From positions 1-64,000 of the forward strand of contig NZ_JAERRF010000036.1 in NCBI RefSeq assembly GCF_016741875.1: DNA of 64,000 bases, written 5' to 3'. The position numbers were made by a program, and so were the translations under genes. Origin of the DNA: Streptomyces coffeae. Its GTDB lineage: Bacteria > Actinomycetota > Actinomycetes > Streptomycetales > Streptomycetaceae. Shown here piece after piece: positions 52,015 through 59,973 of the stretch; the stretch's first letter is position 1, and every line of letters begins with the position of its first letter. The notes beneath the pieces are model-generated. The model was not told the DNA's origin. It did not search any database and was given only the letters and a program-made list of their open reading frames with translations.

Positions 52015-52253
52015 CCTTCGACACCTGCGGCGTTATGACGGCTTTGCAACTTCTTGAATCAAGGAGCAGCGTTCGTACACGAACCCAACCTATCGCTCGC
52101 CTCCTCAGCGCGGTCGGGCGGAGAATGCCTCGTTCCGCTCAGGCCCGCCTGTTCGGTTCACCTTCGATTCCACGGGCTGCGTCCCGCCACGGTGACAGGC
52201 CGCGGCTCGCTGCTGCCGGTGCGGTCTGCCGACCGGGCAGTGTGGGAGCACAG

Positions 52254-52331
52254 CTCACCTCCGCCTGTCTGGGGAGCACATCCCACGGGCCACCGCGCAT
52301 GTCGGCACACCTCCGCCTGCGATGAGAAGAG
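52254..52331 (-). CRISPR. Degenerate CRISPR-repeat-like sequences
   Basis: Two weaker matches to the same repeat are at 52254-52279 (CTCACCTCCGCCTGTCTGGG and GAGCAC) and about 52308-52333 (ACCTCCGCCTGCGATGAGAA). The step of about 52 nt is off the normal period. They may be eroded units of the same array. Confidence 0.4.
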
Positions 52332-52397
52332 CCCAGGCATCTCGGGCTATCGGCTGCGGGGCAGAGCCTCGAGCAAGGGGCTCCTCTGCGCCAGCTT

Positions 52398-53534
52398 TCA
52401 GGGGAGAGTTGGGACGGGGTTGTCCGGCTGGTCGAGCCAAACGTGTTGTCCGGGTGGGGCGACCGTGAGTCCGAACCGGGTCCGGGCTGGCCGCCCGGCG
52501 GCCGTCCACCAGTCGTGCGCTGCCTCAAGTTCGTCCCAGAGCCGCCGGGGCCCGTACTGCTCCACCTCGAAGTCGGCGGCTTCTGGCTCGTAGTCGACCG
52601 ACGCCCATGAGCCGTCAGCAGTGTCGGCCAGCCACAGGGTCCACGCCCCGTCAGGGCCGTGGCCCACGGCCTGCTGGCAGCCCGGCACGAGGACTCCCGC
52701 CGCGAACCACGCGTCGTCGTCGCTCAAGAAGTGCGGATCCAGCGTGGTACGGCTCCTGACGCCTGCGCTCCCGGAAGCGGCAACGGCTAGGACGTTCCGG
52801 GACGGGGCCTGCGCCCGCATCCACATGAACGCCGTGTCGCCGAGGACCGGACCACTCGCGGTGTGCCCGCCTGGGGCGACGGTGAGCTGGACGAGGGCTC
52901 CATTGCGCATGGTGGTGCCCCAGGGGAGGACGATGATGCCACCGGGGGTGGTCTGTTCGATCCAAGCTGGGGGTATGTGGTGGACGGAGCAGGTGGCGAT
53001 GACCCGGTCGTAGGGGGTGCCGTCCGGCCAGCCTTGGGAGCCGTCGCCGGTGATGACAGTGGGTGAGTAGCCAGCATTTTTGAGGCTGGTGTGTGCCCGG
53101 TTGGCGAGATCGGGGTCGACTTCGATGGTCGTGACGAGGTGGTCACCGAGCCGGTGGGCGAGGAGGGCCGCGTTGTAGCCGGTGCCCGCGCCGATCTCGA
53201 GCACTCGCTGTCCGTCGTGGATGTCGAGTGCCGCGAGCATGGCGGTAACGATGCGTGGCATGCTCGCCGAGCTCGATGGTGTTTGGGCCACCGCGGTGCC
53301 TGGAGGGTCCTCGACTTGGGTCACCAGCGGGATGTCGCTGTATACGAGCTGGTGCCAGTGGTCAGGGTCGTCGGCCTTGTCCAGGGGCTGGTATCCGTCG
53401 GGGCCGCGGGTCCAGATGCGGTCGGGGATGAAACGGGCCCGGTCTACGTAGGTGAGGGCATCCCGCCATCCGGTGGGGAGGTGTCCGTCCTCGGCGAGCT
53501 GCTCGACGAGGGCGGCTGAGCCTGGCACGGTCAT
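52398..53534 (-). CDS. PIMT-like methyltransferase (RiPP-associated type)
   Basis: A 378-residue protein resembling protein-L-isoaspartate O-methyltransferases: TPSSSASMPRIVTAMLAALD, motif I VLEIGAGTGYNAALLAHRLG, TIEVDPDLANRAHTSLKNAG, YDRVIATCSVHHIPPAWIEQ, GGIIVLPWGTTMRNGALVQL. It has the C-terminal extension of about 150 residues seen in PIMT homologues from actinobacterial lanthipeptide and ATP-grasp RiPP clusters. Its ATG overlaps the stop of a 35-residue gene (ATGA), so the two are co-translated. No other RiPP enzyme (LanB, LanC, ATP-grasp) is in the window. It lies between two CRISPR relics. Confidence 0.85.
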   Translation of the reverse strand: MTVPGSAALVEQLAEDGHLPTGWRDALTYVDRARFIPDRIWTRGPDGYQPLDKADDPDHWHQLVYSDIPLVTQVEDPPGTAVAQTPSSSASMPRIVTAMLAALDIHDGQRVLEIGAGTGYNAALLAHRLGDHLVTTIEVDPDLANRAHTSLKNAGYSPTVITGDGSQGWPDGTPYDRVIATCSVHHIPPAWIEQTTPGGIIVLPWGTTMRNGALVQLTVAPGGHTASGPVLGDTAFMWMRAQAPSRNVLAVAASGSAGVRSRTTLDPHFLSDDDAWFAAGVLVPGCQQAVGHGPDGAWTLWLADTADGSWASVDYEPEAADFEVEQYGPRRLWDELEAAHDWWTAAGRPARTRFGLTVAPPGQHVWLDQPDNPVPTLP

Positions 53535-53638
53535 CCCCTCGGTGCCTCCGGCCGCTTCGGATCCGGCGGAGGGATGGGCTTGTCTGGCTTGTGCCCGTCA
53601 CTCTCAGCTGGGTCCTGCTTGCCGCTGTGTTTGCCCAC
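53531..53638 (-). CDS. 35-residue Lys/Pro-rich peptide coupled to the methyltransferase
   Basis: A short gene from GTG 53638, with AAAGGGAG about 7 nt upstream. The product reads GKHSGKQDPAESDGHKPDKP, then IPPPDPKRPEAPRG. It has no signal peptide, no Cys or aromatic residues, two Asp (Q-D-P, S-D-G) and further Asp at P-D-K and P-D-P, the sort of site a PIMT-type enzyme modifies. The stop overlaps the methyltransferase start. It could be a small accessory protein or a precursor peptide; no family is recognised. Confidence 0.55.
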   Translation of the reverse strand: MGKHSGKQDPAESDGHKPDKPIPPPDPKRPEAPRG

Positions 53639-53846
53639 GAGCTCTCCCTTTGTTCGAGGCGAAGGTTCATGGTGGCTTGAAGGCACAGTGCTCGATAGAG
53701 CGCATCGGTGCATTCCGGTCAGCGTCACGCTCACAGCACCACAAATCTTCACCGCCCCAGCACAGAAAACACCACGACAGGCGGACGCCGGACGTCCTTC
53801 TGGTTGTGCGGCCACCGCCTGTTCGTACAGCACGCCCCGGGAACGT
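53639..53846. other. Intergenic stretch before the second CRISPR relic
   Basis: This holds the promoter side of the small peptide gene. No other gene is recognised. Confidence 0.3.
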
Positions 53847-53934
53847 GGCTCACCTCCGCTCATGCGGAGCGCACCCAGCCGCGGCGAGACCCTGGCCAAC
53901 GTGGTTGGCTCACCTCCGCTCGCCCGGAGAGCAC
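53847..53934 (-). CRISPR. Relic type I-E-like CRISPR, two repeats with one 32-nt spacer
   Basis: Two 28-nt repeats lie at 53847-53874 and 53907-53934, both starting GGCTCACCTCCGCT on the plus strand and ending in GCAC. The spacer between them is exactly 32 nt, the standard type I-E size. The repeats differ from each other and from the 51858 units by a few bases, as in decaying array ends. The methyltransferase pair lies between the two relics. Confidence 0.8.
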
Positions 53935-54215
53935 TCTCCGGGTTTCAAAGCAGGGCGCTGCCGAGCGTGGCCAGTGCGGTACCGGCCAGGTCGAGTCGGG
54001 GGCGCGGTCTTAGCGCACACGGGGCGTGGCGGCCAGGAACGGCGGCGAGGGGAGGTTGACGAGGAAGACGGGGCGCCAAGAGGCGCCGGGCAGGTCGGCG
54101 TGGGTGAGAATGCCGGCACACGTTCGAGAAAACGGCATTCTCAAGTTTGTGCACAGGCTGGCGCCGTGTCGCGGCTTGCCTGCTTGACGGGTTACCCGGC
54201 CCGTTCAGTCCGGAC
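53935..54215. other. Stretch without a recognised gene
   Basis: Nothing is recognised with confidence. On the minus strand a short coherent-looking run (THADLPGASWRPVFLVNLPS) near 54030-54110 may be a gene fragment. Confidence 0.25.
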
Positions 54216-54375
54216 GGCAGACTCCTTGGACCGGCAGGTCCTTCAGCAGGAAGGCGAGGCGGGGCGCGTCATATCCGGCGTCCGCCACGATGAGGATGTC
54301 CGGGACACCCGCCTGCCACTGCCCGGCGGCGATCAGCCGCTCGACCAGGTCACGCAACTGCCGGGCGGAGATGCC
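54216..54375 (-). pseudogene. Transposase fragment (IS701-like/NF041680-type)
   Basis: The minus strand reads ISARQLRDLVERLIAAGQWQ, AGVPDILIVADAGYDAPRLA, then FLLKDLPVQ. This is an internal segment of a DDE transposase around its second catalytic Asp (VADAGYD). The rest of the gene is missing. It abuts the Tn3-family fragment head to head. Confidence 0.65.
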
Positions 54376-54384
54376 CGGGGTGGC

Positions 54385-55021
54385 CACTGGCGGGTACGGG
54401 CCGCTGGAGGACCTGGCACGTAACCGGGTGAACCTGAACAAGGTGATCACGCACTGGCCGGACATGCTACGAGTGGCCGGCTCCCTGGTGACCGGGCAGG
54501 TCCGCGCCTACGACCTGCTGCGGATGTTCGGCCGCGAGGGCCGCCCCACCCCGATGGGGCAGGCGTTCGCCGAGTACGGGCGGATCGCCAAGACCCTGCA
54601 CCTGCTGCGGGTGGTCGACCCGGTCGACGACACCTACCGCCGTCAGATGAACCGGCAGCTCACCGTGCAGGAGTCCCGCCACCAGCTCGCTCGCGACATC
54701 TGCCACGGCAAGCGCGGCCAGATCATGCAGGCGTACCGCGAAGGACAGGAAGACCAGCTCGGCGCGCTCGGCCTGGTCCTGAACGCCGCCGTACTGTGGA
54801 CCACCCGCTACCTGGACGCCGCTGTCGCCCAGTTGCGTGCCCTGCCCGCCGAAGAACGGGAGTATGAGGTCCGGGAGGAGGACGTCGCCCGCCTCTCCCC
54901 GCTCAGGCATGCCAACCTCAACTGTCTGGGCCGCTACAGCTTCCGCGCCACCGTTCCCTCCGGTGGCGGCCTGCGGCCGCTGCGGGACCCGACTACGGCC
55001 GAGCAGGAAGAGGGCGAGTGA
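54385..55021 (+). pseudogene. Tn3-family transposase, C-terminal part
   Basis: About 210 codons of a Tn3-type TnpA, which is normally about 1000 residues: ITHWPDMLRVAGSLVTGQVR, AYDLLRMFGREGRPTPMGQA, FAEYGRIAKTLHLLRVVD, QMNRQLTVQESRHQLARDIC, HGKRGQIMQAYREGQEDQLG, LGLVLNAAVLWTTRYLDAAV, ending in the HANLNCLGRYSF motif. The 5' four-fifths are gone. The stop at 55021 is 18 nt from the end of the sulfur cassette, which suggests the cassette was once cargo of a Tn3-type transposon. Confidence 0.82.
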
Positions 55022-55039
55022 GTACAGCGGTGCCAGCGG

Positions 55040-55342
55040 CTACGGGGTTGATGGGTGCCATGGCGCGTCGGCCCGGGTGGACAGCGCGTCGGCGGCCAGT
55101 TGAAGGGCATACACCGGCTGTTCGTCGCCGTGGACAGGGCCGAGGTAGTGGTGGCCGGTCATGTGGCACCAGGCGGGCAGGTCGCGCGGTGCGGCCGGGT
55201 CGGTGGCGATGACGTGGACGACGGTGCCGGGCTCCGCGTCGTCGATCTCCTTGCGGAGGTGGGGAAGGAGGGTGACGCAGAGCAGGCCGGTGCCGTCGAC
55301 GGTGATGCCGGGCGTGGGGGTCTGGTGGTTCGTGGGGTTCAT
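55040..55342 (-). CDS. TusA/SirA-family sulfur-carrier protein
   Basis: 100 residues. The TusA-like core includes the single conserved Cys in DGTGLLCVTLLPHLRKEIDD (the usual CP motif is CV here), GTVVHVIATDPAAPRDLPAW and CHMTGHHYLGPV with a second Cys. TusA proteins accept persulfide sulfur from cysteine desulfurases and relay it. The gene starts 10 nt after the cysteine desulfurase stop, so it is the last gene of the leftward operon. Confidence 0.82.
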   Translation of the reverse strand: MNPTNHQTPTPGITVDGTGLLCVTLLPHLRKEIDDAEPGTVVHVIATDPAAPRDLPAWCHMTGHHYLGPVHGDEQPVYALQLAADALSTRADAPWHPSTP

Positions 55343-55352
55343 CGGCGGTAGG

Positions 55353-56534
55353 TCACTGCGGGGCAGCCGCCTGGATGAGGGCCGCTGCCGCCGTCTCGAT
55401 GTCGCCGGCCGTGCTCCAGCGGCCCAGACACAGCCGCAGCGCCCCGAGGGCGCGGGCCGTATCGAGGCCCATGGCGGTCAGTACGGGGGAGGGTGTGTGG
55501 GTGCCGCTGTGGCAGGCCGAGCCGGTCGAGGCCGCGATCTCGCCGACGACGGTCAGGAGCTCGTGCCCGAGGACGCCCTCCATGCTGACGTTCAAGGTGT
55601 TCGGCAGGCGGTTCTTCTCCGGCCCGTTGAGGTGCACGCGGCCGGGCAGGGCAGCTGCCAGCCGTTGGTGAAGGTCGTCGCGCAGAGCCGCGATGCGGGC
55701 CGGGGTGCCGTCGGTGAGTTCGGCGGCCGCGAGCTGTGCGGCGGTGCCGAGTGCGACGGCCAGGGCGACGTTCTCCGTCCCCGCGCGCAGGCCGCGCTCC
55801 TGCCCGCCGCCGTAGACGACCGGCTCCAGCCGTACGCCGTCGCGCACGTACAGGGCGGCGGCGCCCTTGGGCGCGTACATCTTGTGCCCCACGATCGTGA
55901 GCAGGTCCACGCCCAGATCACCGACGTCGAGGGGGATCTTGCCCACGGCCTGGGCGGCGTCGCAGTGGAACAGCGCCCCGCGGGCGTGGGCGAGCGTAGC
56001 GAGTTCTGCGATCGGCTGGAGGGCGCCGGTCTCGTTGTTCGCCGCCATCACCGACACCAGCATCGTGTCCTCGGTGAACGCGTCGGCCAGCGCCGCCGGG
56101 GAGAGGAGTCCGTCGCCGTCGACCGGCAGCACGGTCACCCGCGCGCCGTGCAGCCGCTCAAGGGCTCGGCACGTCTCCAGAACGGCCGGATGCTCGGTGG
56201 CCTGGGTGATCACGTGCGGATGTGGGCTGCCGGAGGCCAGGACCGCACCGCGCAGGGCGAGCAGGTCGGCTTCCGATCCGGATCCGGTGAACACGATCTC
56301 GCCGGGCCCGGCGCCGATCAGGTCCGCGACCTGGGCGCGAGCCTCGGTGAGCGCCCGCCGCAGCTCTTGAGAGAAGGGGTGGCTGCTGGAGGGGTTGCCG
56401 AAGAAGTCGGTCAGGTACGGAAGCATCGCCTCGGCAACGCGCGGGTCGACCGGGGTGGTGGCGTTGTAGTCCAGGTAGACCGGCCCGCCGTCCAGTCCCG
56501 GATGCGGCGGGAGGTCGCCGCCCGAGCCGGTCAC
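55353..56534 (-). CDS. Cysteine desulfurase (NifS/IscS-type)
   Basis: 393 residues from GTG 56534, which overlaps the stop of the regulator gene (GTGA). A PLP-dependent enzyme that removes sulfur from cysteine as an enzyme persulfide. Motifs are VYLDYNATTPVDPRVAEAML, the substrate-loop TEHPAVLETC, the PLP lysine in LLTIVGHKMYAPKGAAALYV, RAGTENVALAVALG and the catalytic Cys in ASTGSACHSGTHTPS. It sits between an ArsR-rhodanese regulator and a TusA-like carrier. In this context it probably supplies or buffers persulfide sulfur rather than serving Fe-S assembly; no scaffold gene is present. Confidence 0.88.
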   Translation of the reverse strand: MTGSGGDLPPHPGLDGGPVYLDYNATTPVDPRVAEAMLPYLTDFFGNPSSSHPFSQELRRALTEARAQVADLIGAGPGEIVFTGSGSEADLLALRGAVLASGSPHPHVITQATEHPAVLETCRALERLHGARVTVLPVDGDGLLSPAALADAFTEDTMLVSVMAANNETGALQPIAELATLAHARGALFHCDAAQAVGKIPLDVGDLGVDLLTIVGHKMYAPKGAAALYVRDGVRLEPVVYGGGQERGLRAGTENVALAVALGTAAQLAAAELTDGTPARIAALRDDLHQRLAAALPGRVHLNGPEKNRLPNTLNVSMEGVLGHELLTVVGEIAASTGSACHSGTHTPSPVLTAMGLDTARALGALRLCLGRWSTAGDIETAAAALIQAAAPQ

Positions 56535-57208
56535 GTCAAGTCCGCGGCGTCGACGGGCAGTTCCGACAGGCGCCACTCCAGCATGCCGTCATTGAGGCGG
56601 ATCGCCCGCCGTCCGCGGTCGGTTAGCAGCCGTACCGCGTCGTAGGCCAGCACGCAGTACTCGCCGCGGCAGTAGACGACGATCTCCAGGTCCTCGGGCA
56701 GCTCGTTGATCCGGTCGGCCAGTTCCTCGACCGGGATGGAGAGGGCGCCGGGAATGTGTCCCGCCCGGTACTCCTCGACCGGCCGCACGTCGAGCACGAC
56801 GACATCCCCGGCGGCGATCCGGACCCGCAGCTCCTCACGGCTGAGCTCGGCGGCGGTGTCCTCGCCGAGGTAGGCGTCGCGGGCAGCGGGCACGGCGGCC
56901 TGGTGGCGGTCGGCGACCTTGCGCAGCAGCGCGAACAGCTGGGCCACGTCGTCACCGGCGAGCCGGTAGTGGATGCGCACGCCCTCACGGCGGGTCGCGA
57001 CGAAACCGGCCTGCTTGAGGGTCTGCAGATGCGCGGACGCGGTGGTCAGGTTCAGCCCGGCCGCGTTCGCCAGCGCGTCGACGGTGCGCTCGCCCTGGGC
57101 CAGCAGATCCAGCAGCTCCAGGCGCTTTCCGCTGGCCAGCGCCTTTCCGCTGGCCGCGAACGCGTCATACAGCCGCGCCTTCGTCCCGCTCTTCGTATGC
57201 TTCGACAT
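56531..57208 (-). CDS. ArsR-type repressor fused to a rhodanese domain
   Basis: 225 residues from ATG 57208, with GGAGGA about 7 nt upstream. The N-terminal winged helix (LASGKRLELLDLLAQGERTV, ANAAGLNLTTASAHLQTLKQ, GVRIHYRLAGDDV) is followed by a rhodanese domain (VVVLDVRPVEEYRAGHIPGA, LEIVVYCRGEYCVLAYDAVR) with the catalytic Cys in CRGEYC. ArsR-rhodanese proteins are thought to sense reactive sulfur species. The palindrome AATCCATGGATT lies 14 nt upstream, in the gap shared with the divergent persulfide-dioxygenase-like gene, so it probably represses both directions. Confidence 0.88.
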   Translation of the reverse strand: MSKHTKSGTKARLYDAFAASGKALASGKRLELLDLLAQGERTVDALANAAGLNLTTASAHLQTLKQAGFVATRREGVRIHYRLAGDDVAQLFALLRKVADRHQAAVPAARDAYLGEDTAAELSREELRVRIAAGDVVVLDVRPVEEYRAGHIPGALSIPVEELADRINELPEDLEIVVYCRGEYCVLAYDAVRLLTDRGRRAIRLNDGMLEWRLSELPVDAADLT

Positions 57209-57221
57209 GGCATCCTCCATA

Positions 57222-57233
57222 AATCCATGGATT
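57222..57233. promoter_or_regulatory. Palindromic operator between divergent sulfur operons
   Basis: AATCCATGGATT is a perfect 12-bp palindrome, with AT-rich flanks extending the symmetry partly (TA on the left, AT on the right). It lies in the 87-nt gap between the ArsR-rhodanese gene and the MBL-rhodanese gene, which fits an ArsR-family operator. Confidence 0.7.
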
Positions 57234-57295
57234 ATTGTAGTTGAGTCTGGTGGGTGTGACCACACGCCCCCGTTCCCGAGATCTTGGAGGACGCC

Positions 57296-58675
57296 GTGGG
57301 CTTCGCGGACGATCACCTCATACCGCTGGTCGACGAAGGGCTGGGCAACAGCGCCTATCTGCTCGACCTCGGCGACGGGCGTGCCTTGGCCATGGATGCC
57401 AGCCGTGACCTGCGCGCTCTGCGGGCGGCGGCCGAGCGGCGCGGGCTGCGCATCGCGTTCGCCGCGGACACGCATCTGCACGCAGACTTCCTCTCCGGCG
57501 CCGTCCAGCTGGGCCACGACACCGGGGCCACGATCCTGGCGTCCGCCGCCGGACGCCGCGCCTTCGGCCATCAGGGCCTTGCCGACGGCGACGAGGTCGA
57601 CCTTGGCGGACTGGCGCTGCGGGCCCTGGCCACCCCCGGTCACACCGACGAGCACCTGTCCTTCCTGCTGCTGGACGGCGGCCGGGAGCTCGGGGTGTTC
57701 ACCGGAGGGTCGCTGATCGTGAACTCCGCCGCCCGTACCGACCTCCTCGGTGCTGACCGCACCGAGGAACTCGCCCGCGCCCAGTACCGGTCACTGAAGC
57801 GGCTGACCGAGCTGCCGGACGAGACCGCGGTGTGGCCTACCCACGGCGCCGGCTCGTTCTGCTCCGCACCGCCCGGCACCAAGCGGACCTCCACGATCGG
57901 TGCCCAGAAGCAGGCCAACCCACTGCTCGCCGCGCCCGACGAGGACAGCTTCGTGGACCGGCTGATCGCGAGCCTGGGCACCTACCCCGCGTACTTCGAC
58001 CGCCTCGGCGAGATCAACCGGCGCGGCCCGGCGGTGCTGACCGCGCAGCCGGCGCTGCCCGACCTGTCCGCGCAGCAGGTCCGGGCCCTGATGGCCGACG
58101 GCGGCCACGTCGTCGATGTCCGCCCGGCCGCCGACTACGCCGCTGGACACATCCCCGGCTCGCTGTCGATCCCGCTGCGCGGCCAGTTCGCCACCTGGCT
58201 CGGCTGGCTCCTGCCCGACACCGCGCCACTGGCCTTCGTCACCGGCGCCGATCAGGATCTGGGCGAGATCGTCTGGCAGGCGTACAAGATCGGCTACGAG
58301 CGTCTCGCCAGCCGCCTCGCCGGCGGCATGGACGCCTGGATCGCCGATGGCAATCCCAAGGCCACCACCGCGTTCCTCACCGCCGACCGTGCCGCCGGCC
58401 GCCCCTACGTCGACGTGCGGCAGGAAGCCGAGTTCGCCGCCGGGCACGTCCCCGGCGCGGTGCACCTCGAACTCGGCAGCCTGACCGCCGCTGCTGGCGA
58501 CGCGCCGACCGGACCGGTCGTGGCCTGCGGGCACGGCGAGCGCGCCATGACCGCCGCCAGCCTTCTGGAACGCGCCGGACGCACCGATATCGCCGTCCTC
58601 GACGGCGGGCCAGCCGACTACGCCGCCACCCACGGCCAGCAGCTCGCCCAGGGCACGGAGGGCACCCGCCCGTGA
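57296..58675 (+). CDS. Metallo-beta-lactamase-fold / double rhodanese protein (persulfide dioxygenase-like)
   Basis: 459 residues from GTG 57296, with GGAGGA 5 nt upstream. The N-terminal MBL domain has ETHE1-like features: THLHADFLSGAVQLGH in place of HxHxDH, ATPGHTDEHLSFLLLDG and FTGGSLIVNSAARTDLLG. Two rhodanese domains follow (about 250-350 and 355-455): VVDVRPAADYAAGHIPGSLS, and YVDVRQEAEFAAGHVPGAVH with VVACGHGERAMTAASLLER. In the second the Cys is present (ACGHGER); in the first the loop reads VTGADQD and lacks Cys. This layout is that of BLH-type persulfide dioxygenase fusions, which oxidise glutathione or similar persulfides to sulfite. It overlaps the MFS gene (GTGA). Confidence 0.88.
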   Translation: MGFADDHLIPLVDEGLGNSAYLLDLGDGRALAMDASRDLRALRAAAERRGLRIAFAADTHLHADFLSGAVQLGHDTGATILASAAGRRAFGHQGLADGDEVDLGGLALRALATPGHTDEHLSFLLLDGGRELGVFTGGSLIVNSAARTDLLGADRTEELARAQYRSLKRLTELPDETAVWPTHGAGSFCSAPPGTKRTSTIGAQKQANPLLAAPDEDSFVDRLIASLGTYPAYFDRLGEINRRGPAVLTAQPALPDLSAQQVRALMADGGHVVDVRPAADYAAGHIPGSLSIPLRGQFATWLGWLLPDTAPLAFVTGADQDLGEIVWQAYKIGYERLASRLAGGMDAWIADGNPKATTAFLTADRAAGRPYVDVRQEAEFAAGHVPGAVHLELGSLTAAAGDAPTGPVVACGHGERAMTAASLLERAGRTDIAVLDGGPADYAATHGQQLAQGTEGTRP

Positions 58676-59952
58676 ACACCACGCCCACCGCCACCACGAC
58701 CGACGCCGCCGGGCGGCTTGTACGGCTCGGCCTGCGGGAGAACTGGTTGCAGTTCACCCTGCTGGTCATCGTCAACGTCTGCGTCGGCGGCCTGGTCGGT
58801 CTGGAGCGCACCACCGTCCCGCTGATCGGCTCCGAGACCTTCGGCCTGACCAGCGACCTGGCGATCTTCTCCTTCATCATCGCCTTCGGCGTCACCAAGG
58901 CGTTCACCAACCTCGCCGCCGGCGCGCTCACCGCCCGGTTCCGCCGCAAGCAGCTGCTGGTGGCCGGCTGGCTGCTCGGCATCCCCGTCCCTTTCGCCCT
59001 CGCATACGCGCCGTCGTGGGGCTGGATCGTCGCCGCCAATGTCCTGCTCGGCCTGAACCAGGGCCTGACCTGGTCGATGACTGTCAACATGAAGATCGAC
59101 CTCGTCGGTCCCTCCCGGCGCGGCCTGGCCACCGGCCTGAACGAGGCCGCCGGATACACCGCGGTCGGCATCACCGCCCTGCTCACCGGCTATCTCGCCA
59201 CCTCCTACGGCCTGCGCCCCGTCCCCGAGCTCATCGGCGTGATCTTCGTTGTCGCGGGCCTCACCCTCGCTCTCGTCGTCCGCGACACCGGCGCCCACGT
59301 CGCTCTCGAACTCGCCCAGCACGCCAAGCCCCTGCCCAGCAATGAGGACACCGGCCCGAAGGCCACGTTCGCCCGCACCTCCTGGCACAACCGTTCCCTG
59401 CGTGGCGCCAGCCAGGCCGGACTGATCAACAACCTCAACGACGGCCTCACCTGGGGCGTCTTCCCCTTGCTCTTCACCGACCACGGCCTCGGCCTGGCGG
59501 CCGTCGGCCTGATCAAGGGCCTCTACCCGATCCTGTGGGGACTGGGACAGATCACCACAGGCCACCTCGCCGACCGCATCGGCCGCAAACCGCTCATCGT
59601 CTACGGCATGCTCGTCCAGGCCGCAGGCTTCGTCCTCGTCCTCGCCCTGCTCGACCGCCCGCTGCTCGCAGGCATCCTGTCCGCGGTCTTCCTCGGCCTG
59701 GGCACCGCCATGGTCTACCCAGCCCTCATCGCCTCCATCTCCGACCACGCCCACCCCGCCTGGCGGGCCAACGCCCTCGGTACCTACCGGTTCTGGCGCG
59801 ACATCGGCTACGCCGCCGGCGCCCTAGTCGCCGGAATCGTCGCCGACGCCCTCGGCCTGAACGCCACCGTTATCGCCGCCGCAGTACTCACCGCCGCCTC
59901 CGGGCTCCTCGCCGCCCACTGGATCACCGAGCACCGGCCCCACACCCGATGA
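58672..59952 (+). CDS. MFS transporter
   Basis: A 426-residue membrane protein from GTG 58672, overlapping the stop of the MBL-rhodanese gene. About 11-12 membrane segments are visible, with the MFS loop motifs FTNLAAGALTARFRRKQLLV between helices 2 and 3, and TTGHLADRIGRKPLIVYGML between helices 8 and 9. The loop between helices 6 and 7 is long. The tight coupling to a persulfide-oxidising enzyme suggests that it moves a sulfur compound such as sulfite or thiosulfate, or a substrate of the pathway. This is inferred; other persulfide operons use TauE- or TSUP-type exporters instead. Confidence 0.85.
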   Translation: MNTTPTATTTDAAGRLVRLGLRENWLQFTLLVIVNVCVGGLVGLERTTVPLIGSETFGLTSDLAIFSFIIAFGVTKAFTNLAAGALTARFRRKQLLVAGWLLGIPVPFALAYAPSWGWIVAANVLLGLNQGLTWSMTVNMKIDLVGPSRRGLATGLNEAAGYTAVGITALLTGYLATSYGLRPVPELIGVIFVVAGLTLALVVRDTGAHVALELAQHAKPLPSNEDTGPKATFARTSWHNRSLRGASQAGLINNLNDGLTWGVFPLLFTDHGLGLAAVGLIKGLYPILWGLGQITTGHLADRIGRKPLIVYGMLVQAAGFVLVLALLDRPLLAGILSAVFLGLGTAMVYPALIASISDHAHPAWRANALGTYRFWRDIGYAAGALVAGIVADALGLNATVIAAAVLTAASGLLAAHWITEHRPHTR

Positions 59953-59973
59953 ACGAGCAGCCTGTCCCGGCCG

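Noticed and set aside
53812..53833. A further CRISPR-like unit before the second relic
   Set aside because: It matches only about 16 of 22 core positions, and its spacing to the next repeat (41 nt) does not fit the array period.
56531..57655. A 374-residue ArsR-rhodanese protein with a long N-terminal extension
   Set aside because: The extension is antisense to the MBL-rhodanese gene; ATG 57208 has a good ribosome site and fits the family length.
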